64,000 nucleotides of DNA from Cercospora beticola (Eukaryota > Ascomycota > Dothideomycetes > Mycosphaerellales > Mycosphaerellaceae): NCBI RefSeq assembly GCF_033473495.1, contig NC_088942.1, positions 186,001 through 250,000 on the forward strand, written 5' to 3'. The position numbers and the translations under genes were made by a program. Below are positions 33,051 to 45,264 of this stretch, piece by piece. The notes beneath the pieces were generated by a model. That model was not told where the DNA came from, searched no databases, and worked only from the letters and a program-made list of their open reading frames with translations. Position 1 is the stretch's first letter, and every line of letters begins with the position of its first letter.

Positions 33051-34836
33051 ATGGCGGACTCCGCGAAGAAGACCATCTACATCGACGAGGAGATCGGCGA
33101 AGACGCCGCACAAACAGAGGGCACCGAGGCGAAGCCGTACAAGTCGCTACAATATGCCTACGTCCAGCACACCGACTCTGCTGAGTACTTGGTGAAGAAG
33201 GCGGAAAAGGATGAGGTTGCATCATACAAGCCGGCGGCAAAGGCTGCAATGAAGAAGGCAGTCAACTATGCAGAAACACAAAAGAAGAAGGCAGCGAAAG
33301 AGCAAGAGCTAGCGATAAGGGAAAAAAAGCTCGAGGAAGAGCGGCAAAAGGTGTTGGAGGAGTCCAAGAAGATCGTCATCACTGAGGACAAGAACCTTCC
33401 AAAGGCCACCAAGATCCACTTGGGCGAAACTCGGCCAGAGGTTGTCAAGCTGGGAAGTGGAGAGCGCCCGAAGGAGGTGGACTACAGGGCACCAAACAGA
33501 GGGACACGAGTACGAGTGATGGGTCGCGTGCATCGCGTGCGTGATCAAAAACAGGTCTTGTTCATCACACTGCGGGACGGCCATGGATATCTGCAATGTG
33601 TGCTCACAGGAGATCTTGTCAAGACGTACGACGCGCTCACGTTGACTCGCGAATCCAGCGTAGAGATCACCGGTGAGATGTGGGAGGTACCGCCTGGAGC
33701 ACATGCTCCGGACAACCGCGAGCTTCATGCCGATTACTGGAGAGTCATTGGCAAGGCGCCTGGTGGCGAGGATGCCATTACGAACGTGGTGCAAGCCAAA
33801 GGCGACCCACAGACATTGCTTGACAGACGGCATTTGGTACTCCGTGGAGAGCAGTCATCTGCGGTCATGTTCATTCGCGACGCCGTCGAGCACGCTTTCA
33901 ACCTCAAATACCACGAACTCGGCTACGTCAAGGTGTCTCCTCCTGCATTGGTCCAGACACAGGTCGAAGGAGGCAGCACCTTGTTTGGCTTTGATTATTA
34001 CCAGGAAAAGGCCTATCTGACGCAATCCTCGCAGCTGTACCTCGAGACAGCCATTCCATTCGCCGGCAACGTCTACTGCATCGAGAAATCGTTCCGTGCC
34101 GAGAAGTCGTTGACCCGCCGACACTTGTCCGAGTACACCCATGTTGAGGCTGAGCTTGACTTTATCACCTTCGATGATCTCCTGGAGCATCTTGAGGATG
34201 TCATTTGCGGCGTCATCGACATTGTATTGGACAACCCACGCTATGCCAAGATGATCAAGGAGCTCAACCCAGAATTCACCAAGCCCGAGCGCCCATTCAA
34301 GCGAATGAAGTACTCAGACGCCATTCAGTGGCTCATCGAACACGAGATTCCAAACGAGGACGGAGAGCCTCACAAATTCGGTGACGACATTGCCGAAGCC
34401 GCGGAACGCAGGATGACGGATATCATCAACAAGCCCATCTTCCTTACGCACTTCCCGGTTGAGATCAAAGCGTTCTACATGCAAAAGGATCCCGAAGACA
34501 AGCGGGTTACCGAATCTGTCGACTGCTTGATGCCAGGCGTCGGAGAGATCGTCGGAGGGTAAGCACATCTCCACACTAATCTTTACCTCTTCCGCTAACA
34601 TCTTCTCTTCTAGTTCCATGCGCATGTGGGACTACGACGAGCTCATGGACGCCTACAAGCGCGAAGGCATCTCCCCAGACGCATACTACTGGTACACCGA
34701 CCAGCGCCGCTACGGCACTTCTCCTCACGGCGGCTACGGTCTAGGACTCGAACGTTTCCTCGCCTGGCTTTGCAAACAGCACACCGTCCGCGACACATGC
34801 TTGTACCCGCGTTACATGGGCCGTTGCAAGCCCTAG
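33051..34836 (+). CDS. ded81: Asparaginyl-tRNA synthetase, cytosolic
   Basis: Two exons, 33051-34558 and 34614-34836, with a 55-bp intron, giving 576 aa. The N-terminus has a Lys/Glu-rich helical extension found in eukaryotic cytosolic AsnRS. Then comes the OB-fold anticodon-binding domain ([20 protein letters not shown]) and the class II core. Motif 1 lies around [16 protein letters not shown], motif 2 is [19 protein letters not shown], and motif 3 is [11 protein letters not shown] in the short second exon. The enzyme charges tRNA-Asn with asparagine in the cytosol. The ATG sits in a CATCATGG context. Aspartyl-tRNA synthetase is the near relative, but the N-terminal layout and the [12 protein letters not shown] block favour AsnRS. 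Confidence 0.94.
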
Positions 34837-35633
34837 ACAACGCATGCTGCTACAAATTAAGGTTCTTCGAGCCATCTTTCTCATTCCAGGGATGGACGGT
34901 GAAGCTTTCTTGGCTGATACTTGAGTCCTGATGCCTGGTCTGGTCTGGTCTGGCCTCCAAACTCTATACCCCTGACGATCAGTGCGCTTTGAGAATGTTC
35001 GTGATCATGGGATTTAAGCTTGTTTTGTGGAACAAGCAAGTCGAAGAGAACATCATACTAATCAGCTTATGGGACCGTTCGACTTCACCCGATGTCTATG
35101 TTCGGCAGTTCACCCTTTCCGGATCAGGATGAGCTTCGGATCTCTCTTGAGAATGTACTGAACTTTTTCGATAAGCTGATTCTGATGTGATTCTGACGCA
35201 ACGCAAAGATTCTGTGTCCGGTGACAGTGATGGCGCAGACGAGGATATTCGAGCCGGATACAATCAGAGCGAGCTAGCAACGATACATGCAGCAGCACAT
35301 ACTGTAGAACAAATTAACTTGAAGCAAGACAATTCACACGTCGAGACGATTCGTAGAGAAGTGATGAAAACCCATTGTTGTTTGTTCTTCACACCATGAT
35401 CCCATTCGCAATGCTTCATATATCAGACACTTACACAGATACAGAGAGACACAAGCAGAAAACTTCTCACGCTGGAGGCCTCAAGCCAGCTTTCCTCTCC
35501 GGCCTCAGGGTTCCATCTCGAAACTCCTTGCCGCTTCTCCCATAGCCAATACTTGCTGGAAAGACCAGACACAAATGCAAAACGAGGACCCATCAACCGT
35601 CTCATGTGACTGGGGACAGCGATATAATTTCGT
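34837..35633. other. Convergent intergenic region
   Basis: About 800 bp between the 3' ends of AsnRS and dihydrolipoamide dehydrogenase. It holds a short CTGGT microsatellite (four units, 34935-34953). No gene seen. Confidence 0.45.
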
Positions 35634-37297
35634 CTAGTAGTGCACAGCCTTTCCATGTGTCGCCATCGCAGCCTCCTTGAACGCCTCCGCAAGCGTAGGG
35701 TGAGCGTGACATGTTCGGGCAACGTCCTCTGAGCTGGCACCATACTCCAACGCCAATGTCCCCTCGGCGATCATCTCTCCCGCATTCGGCCCGACAATGT
35801 GAATACCCAAGATGCGGTCCGTCTCGGCGTCTGCCAAGAATTTTACGAGGCCATCAGTGTCGAGGTTTGTCTTCGCGCGAGAGTTGGCGCTGAAGGGGAA
35901 AGTGCCGACTTTGTAGTTGACTTTGGCCTCTTTGAGCTCGGCTTCGTTTTGTCCGACCCAGGCGACTTCGGGGTGAGTGTACATGACAGATGGGATGGCG
36001 TTGTAGTTGACGTGGCCGTAGTTTTTGGTGATGAATTCGATGGCTGCGACGGCTTCCTCCTCAGCCTTGTGGGCAAGCATGGGTCCGAATGTGCAGTCGC
36101 CGATGACGCGGATATGTGGGATCTTGGTGCGGTACTCGCTGTCGATGACCAGGCGGCCACGGTTGTCGGTCTCGAGGCCAATGCTTTCGAGGTTCAGGCC
36201 AGAAGTGTATGGGCGACGGCCGATGGCCACGAGGACCACGTCGGCGTCAAGTGTCTCCTCCTTTCCACCCTTGGCAGCCTCTGTCTTGATCTTGATGATG
36301 TCCGAGCTGTCGTCTCCCTCAACGACCTTGGTGTTGAGCTTGAACTTCAGGCCCTGCTTGGCGAGAGTCTTCTGAATGTTCTTGCTGATCTCGGTGTCCA
36401 TACCTGGGCCACCAATCTGGCCCAAGAATTCCACCACAGTAACCTCCGAGCCCAATCTTGACCAGACAGATGCCATTTCCAGACCAATGATACCACCACC
36501 GATCACGACCATCTTCTTTGGCACCTCCTGCAGCGCAATAGCGCCTGTCGATGTAATGACGCGCTTCTCATCAATGGTCAAGCCAGGGAAAGGTGTGCTC
36601 TCAGATCCAGTCGCAATGATGATGTTCTTCGCCCGCACGCTTGTCTCGCCACCGTCGACCAGGTTGACAGCCACAGTGTGCTCGTCCGCGAAGGCGCCAG
36701 TTCCCTTGATGTACTCCACTCCATTCTTCTTGAACAGGTATTCGATACCCTTTGTCAAGCCGGACACGGAAGTCTCCTTCGCCTTCATCATCTGCGCCAA
36801 GTTGAGCTTGACATCGCCGACCTCGATACCGCGGTTCTTCGTGTCGTGGAGGATCTGGTGGTAGAGATGCGAGTTGTTGAGGAGAGATTTTGAGGGAATG
36901 CAGCCCACGTTGAGACATGTCCCGCCGAGAGCTCCGCGCTTTTCTATGCATGCAACCTGTACAATCCGAGTTGTCAGAGGATGACACTCCGCATCCAGTC
37001 GGTGCTATATGCTTACCTTCAGACCTTCTTGGCCGGCCTTGATGGCGGCAACATATCCCGCAACGCCACCACCGATGATGACGAGGTCCTTCTCCTCTGT
37101 ATAGTGTCAGCTCCCATGGCCACAGCGCTCTTGATGCCAAGATCTCTCGTACCAGCAGGTGTGGCATATCCTCTCCGTTGTAATAATTGTGACTGCAGCA
37201 AGGATGTGCTTTGCGGCGATACTCGTAGGGCTGAGCTTTGGGTGGCAGTTCGGAGGGCAGCGCGCATGGGCGCACGGGGCAGCACGGCCTTGAACAT
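35634..37297 (-). CDS. lpd1: Dihydrolipoamide dehydrogenase (E3), mitochondrial
   Basis: Three exons: 37297-37153, 37017-37096 (80 bp) and 36956-35634. The introns are 56 and 60 bp and the product is 515 aa. Exon 1 encodes an Arg/Ser-rich mitochondrial presequence ending around RRGYATPA. Exon 2 carries the FAD-binding [14 protein letters not shown]. Exon 3 opens with the redox disulfide [13 protein letters not shown], then the NAD-binding [15 protein letters not shown], the second FAD contact [17 protein letters not shown], and the C-terminal catalytic His-Glu block [10 protein letters not shown]3 reoxidises lipoyl groups in the pyruvate, 2-oxoglutarate and branched-chain dehydrogenase complexes and the glycine cleavage system. 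All catalytic residues are present. Confidence 0.97.
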
Positions 37298-37597
37298 GAT
37301 TGCGCCGGAGACAACAGAAGACGGCGGCGGAGAGAGGCGGCGGAGGGGTGGTGTGAGGTGGTGTGGTGGTGATGTTGTCGTTGAGTCTTGAAAGTGTTTG
37401 GATGTCGAGAGCTTCTCGCCAACCGGAGCAAAGCGAAAGCGATTGGGGAAGGACATGCCGGTCGGCGGCTCTCCTCCGAAAGCCTCCGTCCTCACTGCCT
37501 TCCTCCAAGGCCGCTCCTATCCGATAGCTACATACACATCGCCTCACCATCAAAGACATCACCATTTCATTTCGACCCGTGCATTACTTCACCGCGT
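37298..37597. other. Intergenic: LPD1 promoter / Hsp70-like 3' end
   Basis: 300 bp between the LPD1 start codon and the stop of the Hsp70-like gene, both on the minus strand. No further feature seen. Confidence 0.4.
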
Positions 37598-39769
37598 TCA
37601 GTCGTACACTATCTCAGCGTGGCCGGTTACAATGCCATCACAGAGCGCCCGCACCTCCAACGATCCGCTCTTGGCTCCGAAATCGACCTGGATCTCGAAC
37701 GCCAGATTGTAATACCGGCTGCCAAAGAACCCAAATTCGCGCTTCGTGGGCAGCTTAAAGACGTTGATGCTGCTGAAATCGATGTGAATGTTGCCGACCG
37801 ACTCAAGGACTACTGGCGCGTCAGCAGGTATTTCGACTTGGACACGCGTCAAACACACCTGAATAGTCGAATCGATGCGGTGCGGTATCTTTGCTGCAGC
37901 TGTAAAGTTGCCAGTCTGCCGTCATATTTGTCTCTTTGACCCTATTCGCGAGATTGACAAAATGCGAGCGAGAGGTTGATTCGGTGATCACATCTCCCTG
38001 ATCTTCGTCAGCCTGGGCCTATGTGCCTCCTCCATTACTGACCTTTGCCGCAAGCCAAAGCATTTGGTTTTTACACATTTTAATGCCATCGTACGGATCG
38101 ATGAAGGCGTCTTCAGCGGGATCTATTCCTGCCTGGAAAGGTCGGCTGATCAAGAAGCCATAGTGGCGTCGGCATCGTCTTTTGCGAGGTGCTATGCCAA
38201 CCAGACCGCGCAATGCGGCCCCTCTCACAATAGCGGCTTGCCTTGTACGTCGCAAGTAAGTCAAACTGAGCTCTGATACGAACACGAACATTACTCACGG
38301 GTGTTCAGGACAGAACGCGCGTATCTTGAAGCCTTCGCACCAAGACTTCAGCCGCGAAAAGAGATAATTCGAATCTCCGAAGCCTCCTACCAACACGACT
38401 CGCTGCGGATGAGGTGAGCTGAGTGCTTGAAAATCATAATCCTTGGGCCCACTTACGTCTAGCTTGTTTCCATTCTTCTCAATATCTCGTTTTTGCGCCT
38501 CAACGAGCTTGATGACCTCTCCGACCGTAGGCTCGAACACAGTTCTCAGGTCGTCTCTGCCGAAATGTCAGCACAAGTGGCTTTATGTTCAGGGGATGTT
38601 GCAGACTTCGTCAACCGGACCATGCCCTCCTCCTCATCATACCACTTCGACTCGGCGACGCCTTTCAGATTCAGTGGGCCCAAGGTATGCGTTCGGTCGT
38701 CTCCGACATCACCAAATTGGCGCTTGACAATTTCCCACTTGTTCATAAAGTTACTCCCGGGTCCCTTGCGATGAACGCCGATGCTGTCCCATGCGTCGCC
38801 AAAGCGATTACTCATGAGTCGTTGCAGGCTACGGTCGATAGAGGTGGCGCCACATTTACCACCAATACCAACACAGACCTCAGAAAACATGGGAGTCGGC
38901 TCTACTTGGTCAATCGTATAGCTGGTTATGTCCACCGTTCCACCTGCAGAAATGACGAGTCAGCTTGCACCAGAATCGCAGTGAGCCTCATACGCACCTC
39001 CACAGTCGCAGATTAAAATGGTTTCGCCTATCTAAAATATGTCAACTCAAACAAAGTAGCTTCGCATGCGCTACAACATACCTGGGGCTTGTTCAGGGCG
39101 TCTGGTCGCACAATGTTCTTGAGAACAGCCACAGCCGCTGCTTCTGGCTCCGGAATCAGGCTAATCGAGTCGCCCGGTCGAGAACCAAACCCAGCCTCCT
39201 TCGCAGCAGCCTTTGTAGCATTCTGGGCTTGGTCGGACCATACCGCGGGGACAGTCAGCCAGCAATCCATTGGAGTTGAATCGAAAATTCCCTTCCCAAA
39301 CTCTCGGATCAATTTGTTCTCCATGTGCGCATACAAGCCCTTTAGGAAATCCGCTGCTACGCCTTGCGCATCTCGATTGTCCGGCAGGCGCAGACGGCCC
39401 TCGTCGATCGCGGCACGAATGCTGGGATCATCATACTGCGAACTCTTCGTCTCAGAGTCCAGCAGAAGCTTTGTCCAAGAACATGAGATCATGCCCGGCT
39501 CCACCTGGTATCCCCACAGATTGTGATTCAGAGCGGCTTTGCGATTCTCGGAAGCATATGCAATTCGAGTCGGAGTCTTCCACTCTCCATCCTTGCCAGG
39601 CCACGTCCTGATAACGTGGATGTCTTCCAGGCTTGCTTTATCCGTTGTTACGAAGCTCACACCTGTCTGCCGTCAGTCTCAGCTTGCAATGCCAACCCCT
39701 GAGTGCCGTGCACTTGCCGGAATAAGTCGTTCCATAGTCGACCCCGACGATAAGTCTATGGCGTGTCAT
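37598..39769 (-). CDS. Hsp70-like ATPase (divergent fungal Hsp70/actin-fold family)
   Basis: Nine-exon model: 39769-39718, 39662-39082, 39031-38998, 38943-38607, 38556-38457, 38402-38299, 38241-38043, 37997-37859 and 37812-37598. It gives 586 aa in frame. ATPase signatures are the phosphate 1 loop GVDYGTTYSG, the phosphate 2 loop ICDCGGGTVD (split by an intron) and the adenosine motif VVLVGGFGDSNYLF. The C-terminal half lacks the usual Hsp70 substrate-binding domain and EEVD tail, and ends with a block seen in fungal Hsp70-like proteins (ESVGNIHIDFSSI). Intron 1 is a GC-AG intron (39663-39717). Such proteins are common in filamentous fungi, often in variable gene regions, with no settled function. 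A canonical chaperone role should not be assumed. Confidence 0.88.
39663..39717 (-). other. GC-AG intron in the Hsp70-like gene
   Basis: 55-bp intron with donor TCCG|GCAAGT and acceptor CAGACAG. Splicing restores the conserved DYGTTYSGVSF; no GT donor nearby gives the right phase. It splits codons of the phosphate-binding loop region. Confidence 0.8.
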
Positions 39770-40201
39770 GTTGTCTAGGGCGTTATTTGGGCATTCGGCG
39801 TGGTAAAGGTGGGACTAAGAAATTCGAGAGGATACCGATACCGCGATGTTACAGAACTTCGATTGAGTGCTTGCAGATCGTCAAACTGGGTCACGCTACT
39901 CACACGCAGCGTCGCCTCGAGTTGGTGGCTTCTAAGCTCGAAGGGCTGAACAACCACAATTAGCGCACTTCCCAGCGCAGGCTTGTTGCTATGCTTTGCA
40001 GGTGCCACAACAGATTTCGGGTCCGCTTGCGAGCTTGCTCGATTCCTGCGGATTGCAGGAAGGATGCATGGCCACGCAAGCCATGCGAACTGCTGCATCT
40101 GCGCTGCCAAATTGTGTGGCTCGCGTATTAGCACGCCTTCAATCTTGAGGCTGCACGATTCTATCAGCAACATCACGCACTCTGTACAGCAATCGATCAA
40201 G
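39770..40201. promoter_or_regulatory. Divergent promoter: Hsp70-like / coiled-coil gene
   Basis: About 430 bp between head-to-head start codons. No defined motif found by eye; the call rests on geometry. Confidence 0.5.
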
Positions 40202-41804
40202 ATGTTCTTCTCTGGTACGAAAGAGAAGATTAAGAAGGCAACGGGAAACCTGAATCCTCCACACGATGAGCAATATGATGGAAGACGGCATCAGTCTAAA
40301 AGCCATCACAATGTTAGTCTGCTGCAACGATGGATGGGCACTTCATGACGTTCGGAATAGAAGTATTCAGCATCCACCAATTCGCAAGATCTATCTACGA
40401 GCCCGGGAGGGTACTCACAACCGGGCGCTGATGCAGACTGTGCTCTTCCGACATGGCCGCCAACTTCGAGAAAAGACGCCAGTGGACCAAACAAGCTCCA
40501 GCGACACCCTCAATCCTATCAACAACATGGCATGTCATCTTCAGGCTACGGTCGCTCTATCAATATGCAACACCAATTGTCGTGCTACCAGGTCAGTCAG
40601 ATCAACTGCTATGCAACCTTATAATGACAGATGGGAATCCTAGGATCACGAGTACCATCAAGCCGACCCTCGCGAAGTGATCGAAAACTTACAGGAGATA
40701 TTGAGAGGTAGACACCAGGAGATTGATGCCCTCAACACCAAGACTGCCGCGCTTGTACGCGAGAATGAGAAACTTGGAGAGGAGCTTCTGCTGCTGCAGG
40801 AGAAATCTTTCAGCTCCATGACTGATGCAAGGTTGATGCCACCTGATATCAATTCTATCAACGCCGAGATCACGAATGTTCGCGAGATGATAGGGAACTT
40901 CGCAAAAACATATGCTGCAGAATCGCTTGCAAGCATTGCGGGCGAAAGTGGAGATGCTCAGCTGGCCTTCAGATCCTCACTTCAGCATGTGGTACGCTTC
41001 GGCGGAGATGGACCCAAAGCTGTCATCGAACTTTCGAAGATCAAACACGCACCTCGACTGCTTCTGGCTGCCTTCATCTCGCACCGCATACACAAGGACA
41101 TCTTGACCAAGCCCTTCTTCTTCCTTGACGACGGGCTCGACCAAAGGTTTGAGGCGCTACGTCCGAAGCCGAAGTATGATATTCTGAAGCAACGACCAAA
41201 CTCTTCTGTGTCGCTGAACAAGATCTTCGAAGAGATCATGACTTGTTCGTCTTCTTCGATCTCTGAGTTTGCAGCTTGGTGCTAATTTCGCCTAGATGAC
41301 GTTCAGCAAGCGCACAAATGGCGTTCTGACACTTTACGTCTCCTGCATCCGAAACATCTCGATACTGAAAGCGCAAAGGCGCGCTTCCAAAGGTCCCATG
41401 CTGCAATAGACACAGTGGCCAAGCATTACGCTCAAATTCTTGATGAAGATATGATCATCAATCTTTTACGCCCTATGGAAACCCCCGTTCACTCACAGTT
41501 CCTGCTCGAACTCACGCAAATCTACATTACCACTGGCCGGCTCTCCGTCCGACTCTGGTCACAACGCCCTGCAATTGCATGTCGTTTCCTACCACAACTC
41601 GCTCATACACCATTCGACATTTCGTCTAGTATCCTACAGGCTCACGCGTTGTACAAGCTCGACGATCCTGAGGATCACAGTTTGGATGGAAAATTGACAA
41701 AGATCTTGGTGCATCCTGCAATGTTGACATGTGGGACCCATGAGGCTGAGCATTACGATAGGCAGCAGGTCTTGGCGAGGGCGGTGGTGTGGTTGGAGGG
41801 ATGA
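40202..41804 (+). CDS. Coiled-coil protein of unknown function
   Basis: Four exons: 40202-40312, 40361-40591, 40644-41244 and 41296-41804. The introns are 48-52 bp and the frame joins to 483 aa. The N-terminus is basic (MFFSGTKEKIKKATG), followed by a Ser/Gln/Pro-rich segment. A coiled coil near residues 120-160 follows (ENEKLGEELLLLQEK). The C-terminal half is globular, with blocks such as APRLLLAAFISHRIHKDI and PFFFLDDGLDQRFEAL. I do not recognise a named domain. It is divergent from the Hsp70-like gene and upstream of a GTPase gene on the same strand. The intron joins are supported by frame and by loss of intervening stops, not by known homology. Confidence 0.65.
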
Positions 41805-42585
41805 TGTTCGATACTGCAGACAATGAGGCTATACTGACGTTATGTTTATGTGTTGTGACTAGAGCGTTGATGGTGGTCAGATCATACAAGGCTACAATGC
41901 GTTGTCTGCGGAATCGCTTGCATGATAACCTCACAGCCTTACAGGATCGAGCTTTCAGCTCGCTTACGATGCGTTGAACTCCAACCGACACAAGCTGGCG
42001 ATTGCTTTGGGTAGGTATCACAGCATAACGAGGGGCGATACGGCCGTATTACTTGCGCTCAGGCAGAATCCAACTCATCTTGGAAATTGCAATAGACGCA
42101 TGAACATCCTTGCTGCACGCCACGAACCGTAACCGAAGAAGCTTTTCGGAAGCTCAGCGACAAGAATGGCATCACGGAACACATAGACTTACGCCTCGAT
42201 CTGCAGCCTTTGCATGCCATGGTCCGGTGATGATTCTACGCGATATTGCAACCAGGTGTAGACCGCAGCACGCTGAGGAAATGCTCAGCTTACTCCTGAA
42301 GGACGTGCTCGGAACACATGCAAGAAGCTATGCGGTGCGACAGCTACGTACATGTTGGTATCTCAGAGGGCGCCATGACTGCACACAGGAATCGACACAA
42401 ATCTTTGTTCATGCAAAGCATCTCCGCTGAAATGTGAACAGGGAACACGACAGGCTCGCATCGCAATCACCAGATTTGGGAGTACTGAGCCGCCTTTAGG
42501 CAGCGCCCTGGAGGTTATATATCGAGATCGAAACAGTCTTGGACAGATAGTCTTCCATCTCCGTCGCGATCGGACAACAGTAATC
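41805..42585. other. Intergenic: upstream of GTPase gene
   Basis: About 780 bp between two plus-strand genes. No coding signal or repeat found. Confidence 0.4.
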
Positions 42586-43832
42586 ATGGTATCTGGATCA
42601 AAGGCCCCAATCCGCATTGCGGTCATGGGCGTCACAGGCTCTGGGAAGAGCACATTTATCCAGCGAGCAAGCCAAGCAGATGTTGGGATCGGGCACAGTC
42701 TCTCTTCCTGTACGTTCCCTTCATTGTCACTGGCTATTTCTGCCATTGTCAACTGATAACGAATACAGACACTGCCGACGTTGCACCATACGACTTCGAG
42801 CTTGACGGACATCAAGTGACATTGATCGACACACCTGGGTTCAATGATACAGTCCGCAGTGAGGCAGAAGTTCTGACGGCAATCGCGAACTATATGGACT
42901 TCACCTATCGCAACCCACCACATCTCAAACTCAACGGTATCATCTATTTGCAGTCGATCCAGGATCCACGAATGTATGGCTCTTCACTCCGCAACTTGAA
43001 GATGTTCAAGGATCTGTGCGGAGAATCGCCAATGAAGAATGTGGTGCTTGTCACAAACCGATGGGAAGATGCCCGCGTCACCGGACAAGAACAACAAGCC
43101 CGCGACAAAGAAGTCGAGCTTCGTACCAGGACCGAGTTCTGGCAGCCTCTTCTCAAACGTGGCGCTCAGATGATGCGATGCGAAGACTCGCACGAATCTG
43201 CCCTCACCATCGTCCGTCGCTTCATCAACAACCGTCCCGAAGTCCTCCAGATCCAAACCGAACTGGTCGAGCAATCCAAACCCCTCATCGAAACCAAAGC
43301 CGGCACGACCGTGAACGAAGAAGCTCTCCGCGTGGAAAAGAAATACCAAGCCGAACTCGACCAGATCCGCAAAGAAATGGACGAAGCCCGCGCAGCCGCA
43401 GACCTCGAAGTCCAAGAAGCACTCGAACTCTCCAAGAAAGAATACGAACGCAAATTAGACAAAGTTCGCGACGAGCAAGAGCTTCTTCGCTACGAACGAA
43501 GGAATGAGAGCAGGAGAATGCAAAGTGAAATGGACGATTTGAAAGCTGCGTATGAACGCGAACTAGGTAAACATAAATTGGATTTTGAGGATACGGTCAG
43601 GACGTTGCTGGCTAATCAGGATCGTCTTAGAGAGGAGCAGAGGAGGGTTGTGACGGCGGAGATTGAGGCGATGAAGAAGAAGCCGAAGGATAAGAGGAGT
43701 GGGACGGCGTTGGTGGTGGGGTTGGTTAAGACTGTGGGAAGCGTGGCACTGAGCTCGATGGGGATTCCGATGGGGTTGATTGCGCCGGTTTTCGCATTCT
43801 TGACTGGTGGTGGGTCGGGTGGTGAATACTGA
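42586..43832 (+). CDS. P-loop GTPase (AIG1/GIMAP-like G domain) with coiled coil and C-terminal hydrophobic segment
   Basis: Two exons, 42586-42709 and 42769-43832, with a 59-bp intron, giving 395 aa. The G domain shows G1 GVTGSGKSTFI, G3 LIDTPGFND and a G4-like VLVTNRW instead of the usual T/NKxD. This resembles AIG1/GIMAP and related fungal G-domain proteins. After about residue 195 comes a long charged coiled coil rich in Glu, Lys and Arg (ELDQIRKEMDEARAAADLE). The end is a hydrophobic Gly-rich stretch (VVGLVKTVGSVALSSMGIP...) that could enter a membrane. Plant and animal relatives act in immunity and membrane dynamics; a similar role here is speculation supported only by the neighbourhood (HET and NLR genes). 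Confidence 0.85.
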
Positions 43833-44320
43833 GAGTGATATCACTGTAGAACGTGGACTATACGCGAGGACTTCCAAGGATATGAAAGCCGGCTTCCGTG
43901 AACAAACGGCTGGTGGGACTTCATTTCAGTAGAATCGTGTGTACTGTTGACCCTTGGAGATGGTGAAGTGAAGATCCGTACGGCGTCTGACACAAAGGTC
44001 CATGGACCATTTTCTGTCGGCGGACATGTACTATCTGAAGAGCCTGGCATACTACGCTTATGAAGATATGCATGGTGGATACGGAAGTGAAATGACCGCA
44101 CCTCCTTCTCTCATGCCAACTCGTGAGAGGTCCCAAATTTCCCTCGCAGGCCATACCTTCTGCTGGACGTATTAGCTGCGGATGCTTTCGCACTTTCGTA
44201 GCAATTGCCTCTTAAACTTTGTCGGGTCCCCGAATTGTTGCATGCGTTTCTTGAGGCGTGTCGTCTGGTTTCACATCTAGTAGATATAATGCGTAGGTTG
44301 ACAACGTATTCGGGAAGGAC
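43833..44320. other. Intergenic: GTPase 3' flank
   Basis: About 490 bp between the GTPase stop and the inverted-repeat element. No gene found. Confidence 0.4.
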
Positions 44321-44768
44321 TATTCGAGCGACCTAAAGCTTCGGGCTAGCTAAAAATCGCCTTAAACAAGAAACACGACAAGAAACTGTACTTTTAAGTA
44401 TAACAAACTGCGCGATTTTAAGACTAAATTTGCGCGATTCTTAGCAAGTTTCGAAGTAACGAACTATCTTCGACTATTAGCTATGCCTCTATTTACGTAG
44501 GATACGGTATAGGTATATGTCGCTATCGCTATTCCGATACTAGTTCTCGAGGTCGACGACGAAAAGGCAGCCTAAGGCCGATGCCTCGGCGTTACGTAAC
44601 AGAGTTAGTATTTACAAAAGTAACTTTGTCGACCTATACTACGTTGCAAAGGACGACAAGAAAGGCAGGGTTACGACGAGGATTCGAGCGACAAAGAGGT
44701 TAGTTTGTCGTTGCGTTTCGTTATTAGAGGCTTTTCAGGCTGGCCCGAAGCTTTAGGTCGCTCGAACA
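44321..44768. mobile_element. Short TIR-bounded element with TpA-rich, RIP-like interior
   Basis: The 30 bases at 44321-44350 and the 30 bases at 44739-44768 are inverted repeats differing at two positions, both transitions; the shared core includes CCGAAGCTTTAGGTCGCTCG. Between them lie about 390 bp with many stops in all frames and an excess of TpA. A hand count of about 180 bp at 44461-44640 gives roughly 25 TpA against 14 ApT, with few CpA or TpG. That pattern is typical of repeat-induced point mutation. Size and structure fit a MITE or a deleted DNA transposon. The left end is flanked by TA, which could be a mariner-type target site, but the right flank reads CA. It carries no transposase. 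Confidence 0.65.
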
Positions 44769-45264
44769 GATGCAAACTCTTTCTTTTCTTCGGGCCCTGT
44801 CTCGTCTCCTTCGTTCAAGATGGCGGATCAGGGTCTTTCGGACAGAGTTCACATTCTGCCACCTGCTGCCTCTTGTGCAGAGCGGTCATAGCGGTTATTG
44901 TTTCCACTCGACAGTGCGGGCTCTGATTGCGCCGTGTTCGCCTCAGAGCTGAAACAGAGTCGAGCTCCAGATACAAAATGTTTTCCAACGAGAAGCGAGA
45001 CCAGTGAAGCAGAAGCTTATGAAGCAAGCGCCAGAGCCGCATTACGACCGAGGCTATGAACTATGGATCAAGTTGACGGTTATTAGGGGAAAGCGGACCG
45101 ACTCCAATGTCACCAGAAAAGGAACGCATCTGGAAAGCTCCAAAGATTAGCTTTGAAGATCGTCTTGGTGCCATGGAGTTGCAAATCCTGCCTGAGCACC
45201 GATCATACTACGTCGACGTGGCCACTGCGCACCATTAACACGACTGCCTCGGACTCAGATGAAC
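44769..45264. other. Intergenic: between TIR element and HET gene
   Basis: About 500 bp. No coding region I can support; it should contain the HET gene terminator. Confidence 0.4.

Noticed and set aside
35799..36461. 220-codon plus-strand ORF opposite the LPD1 gene
   Set aside because: It is antisense to highly conserved dehydrogenase sequence and has a composition typical of a coding shadow.
44401..44700. Intact transposon gene inside the TIR element
   Set aside because: All frames are full of stops and the interior is under 400 bp, so at most a decayed fragment remains.
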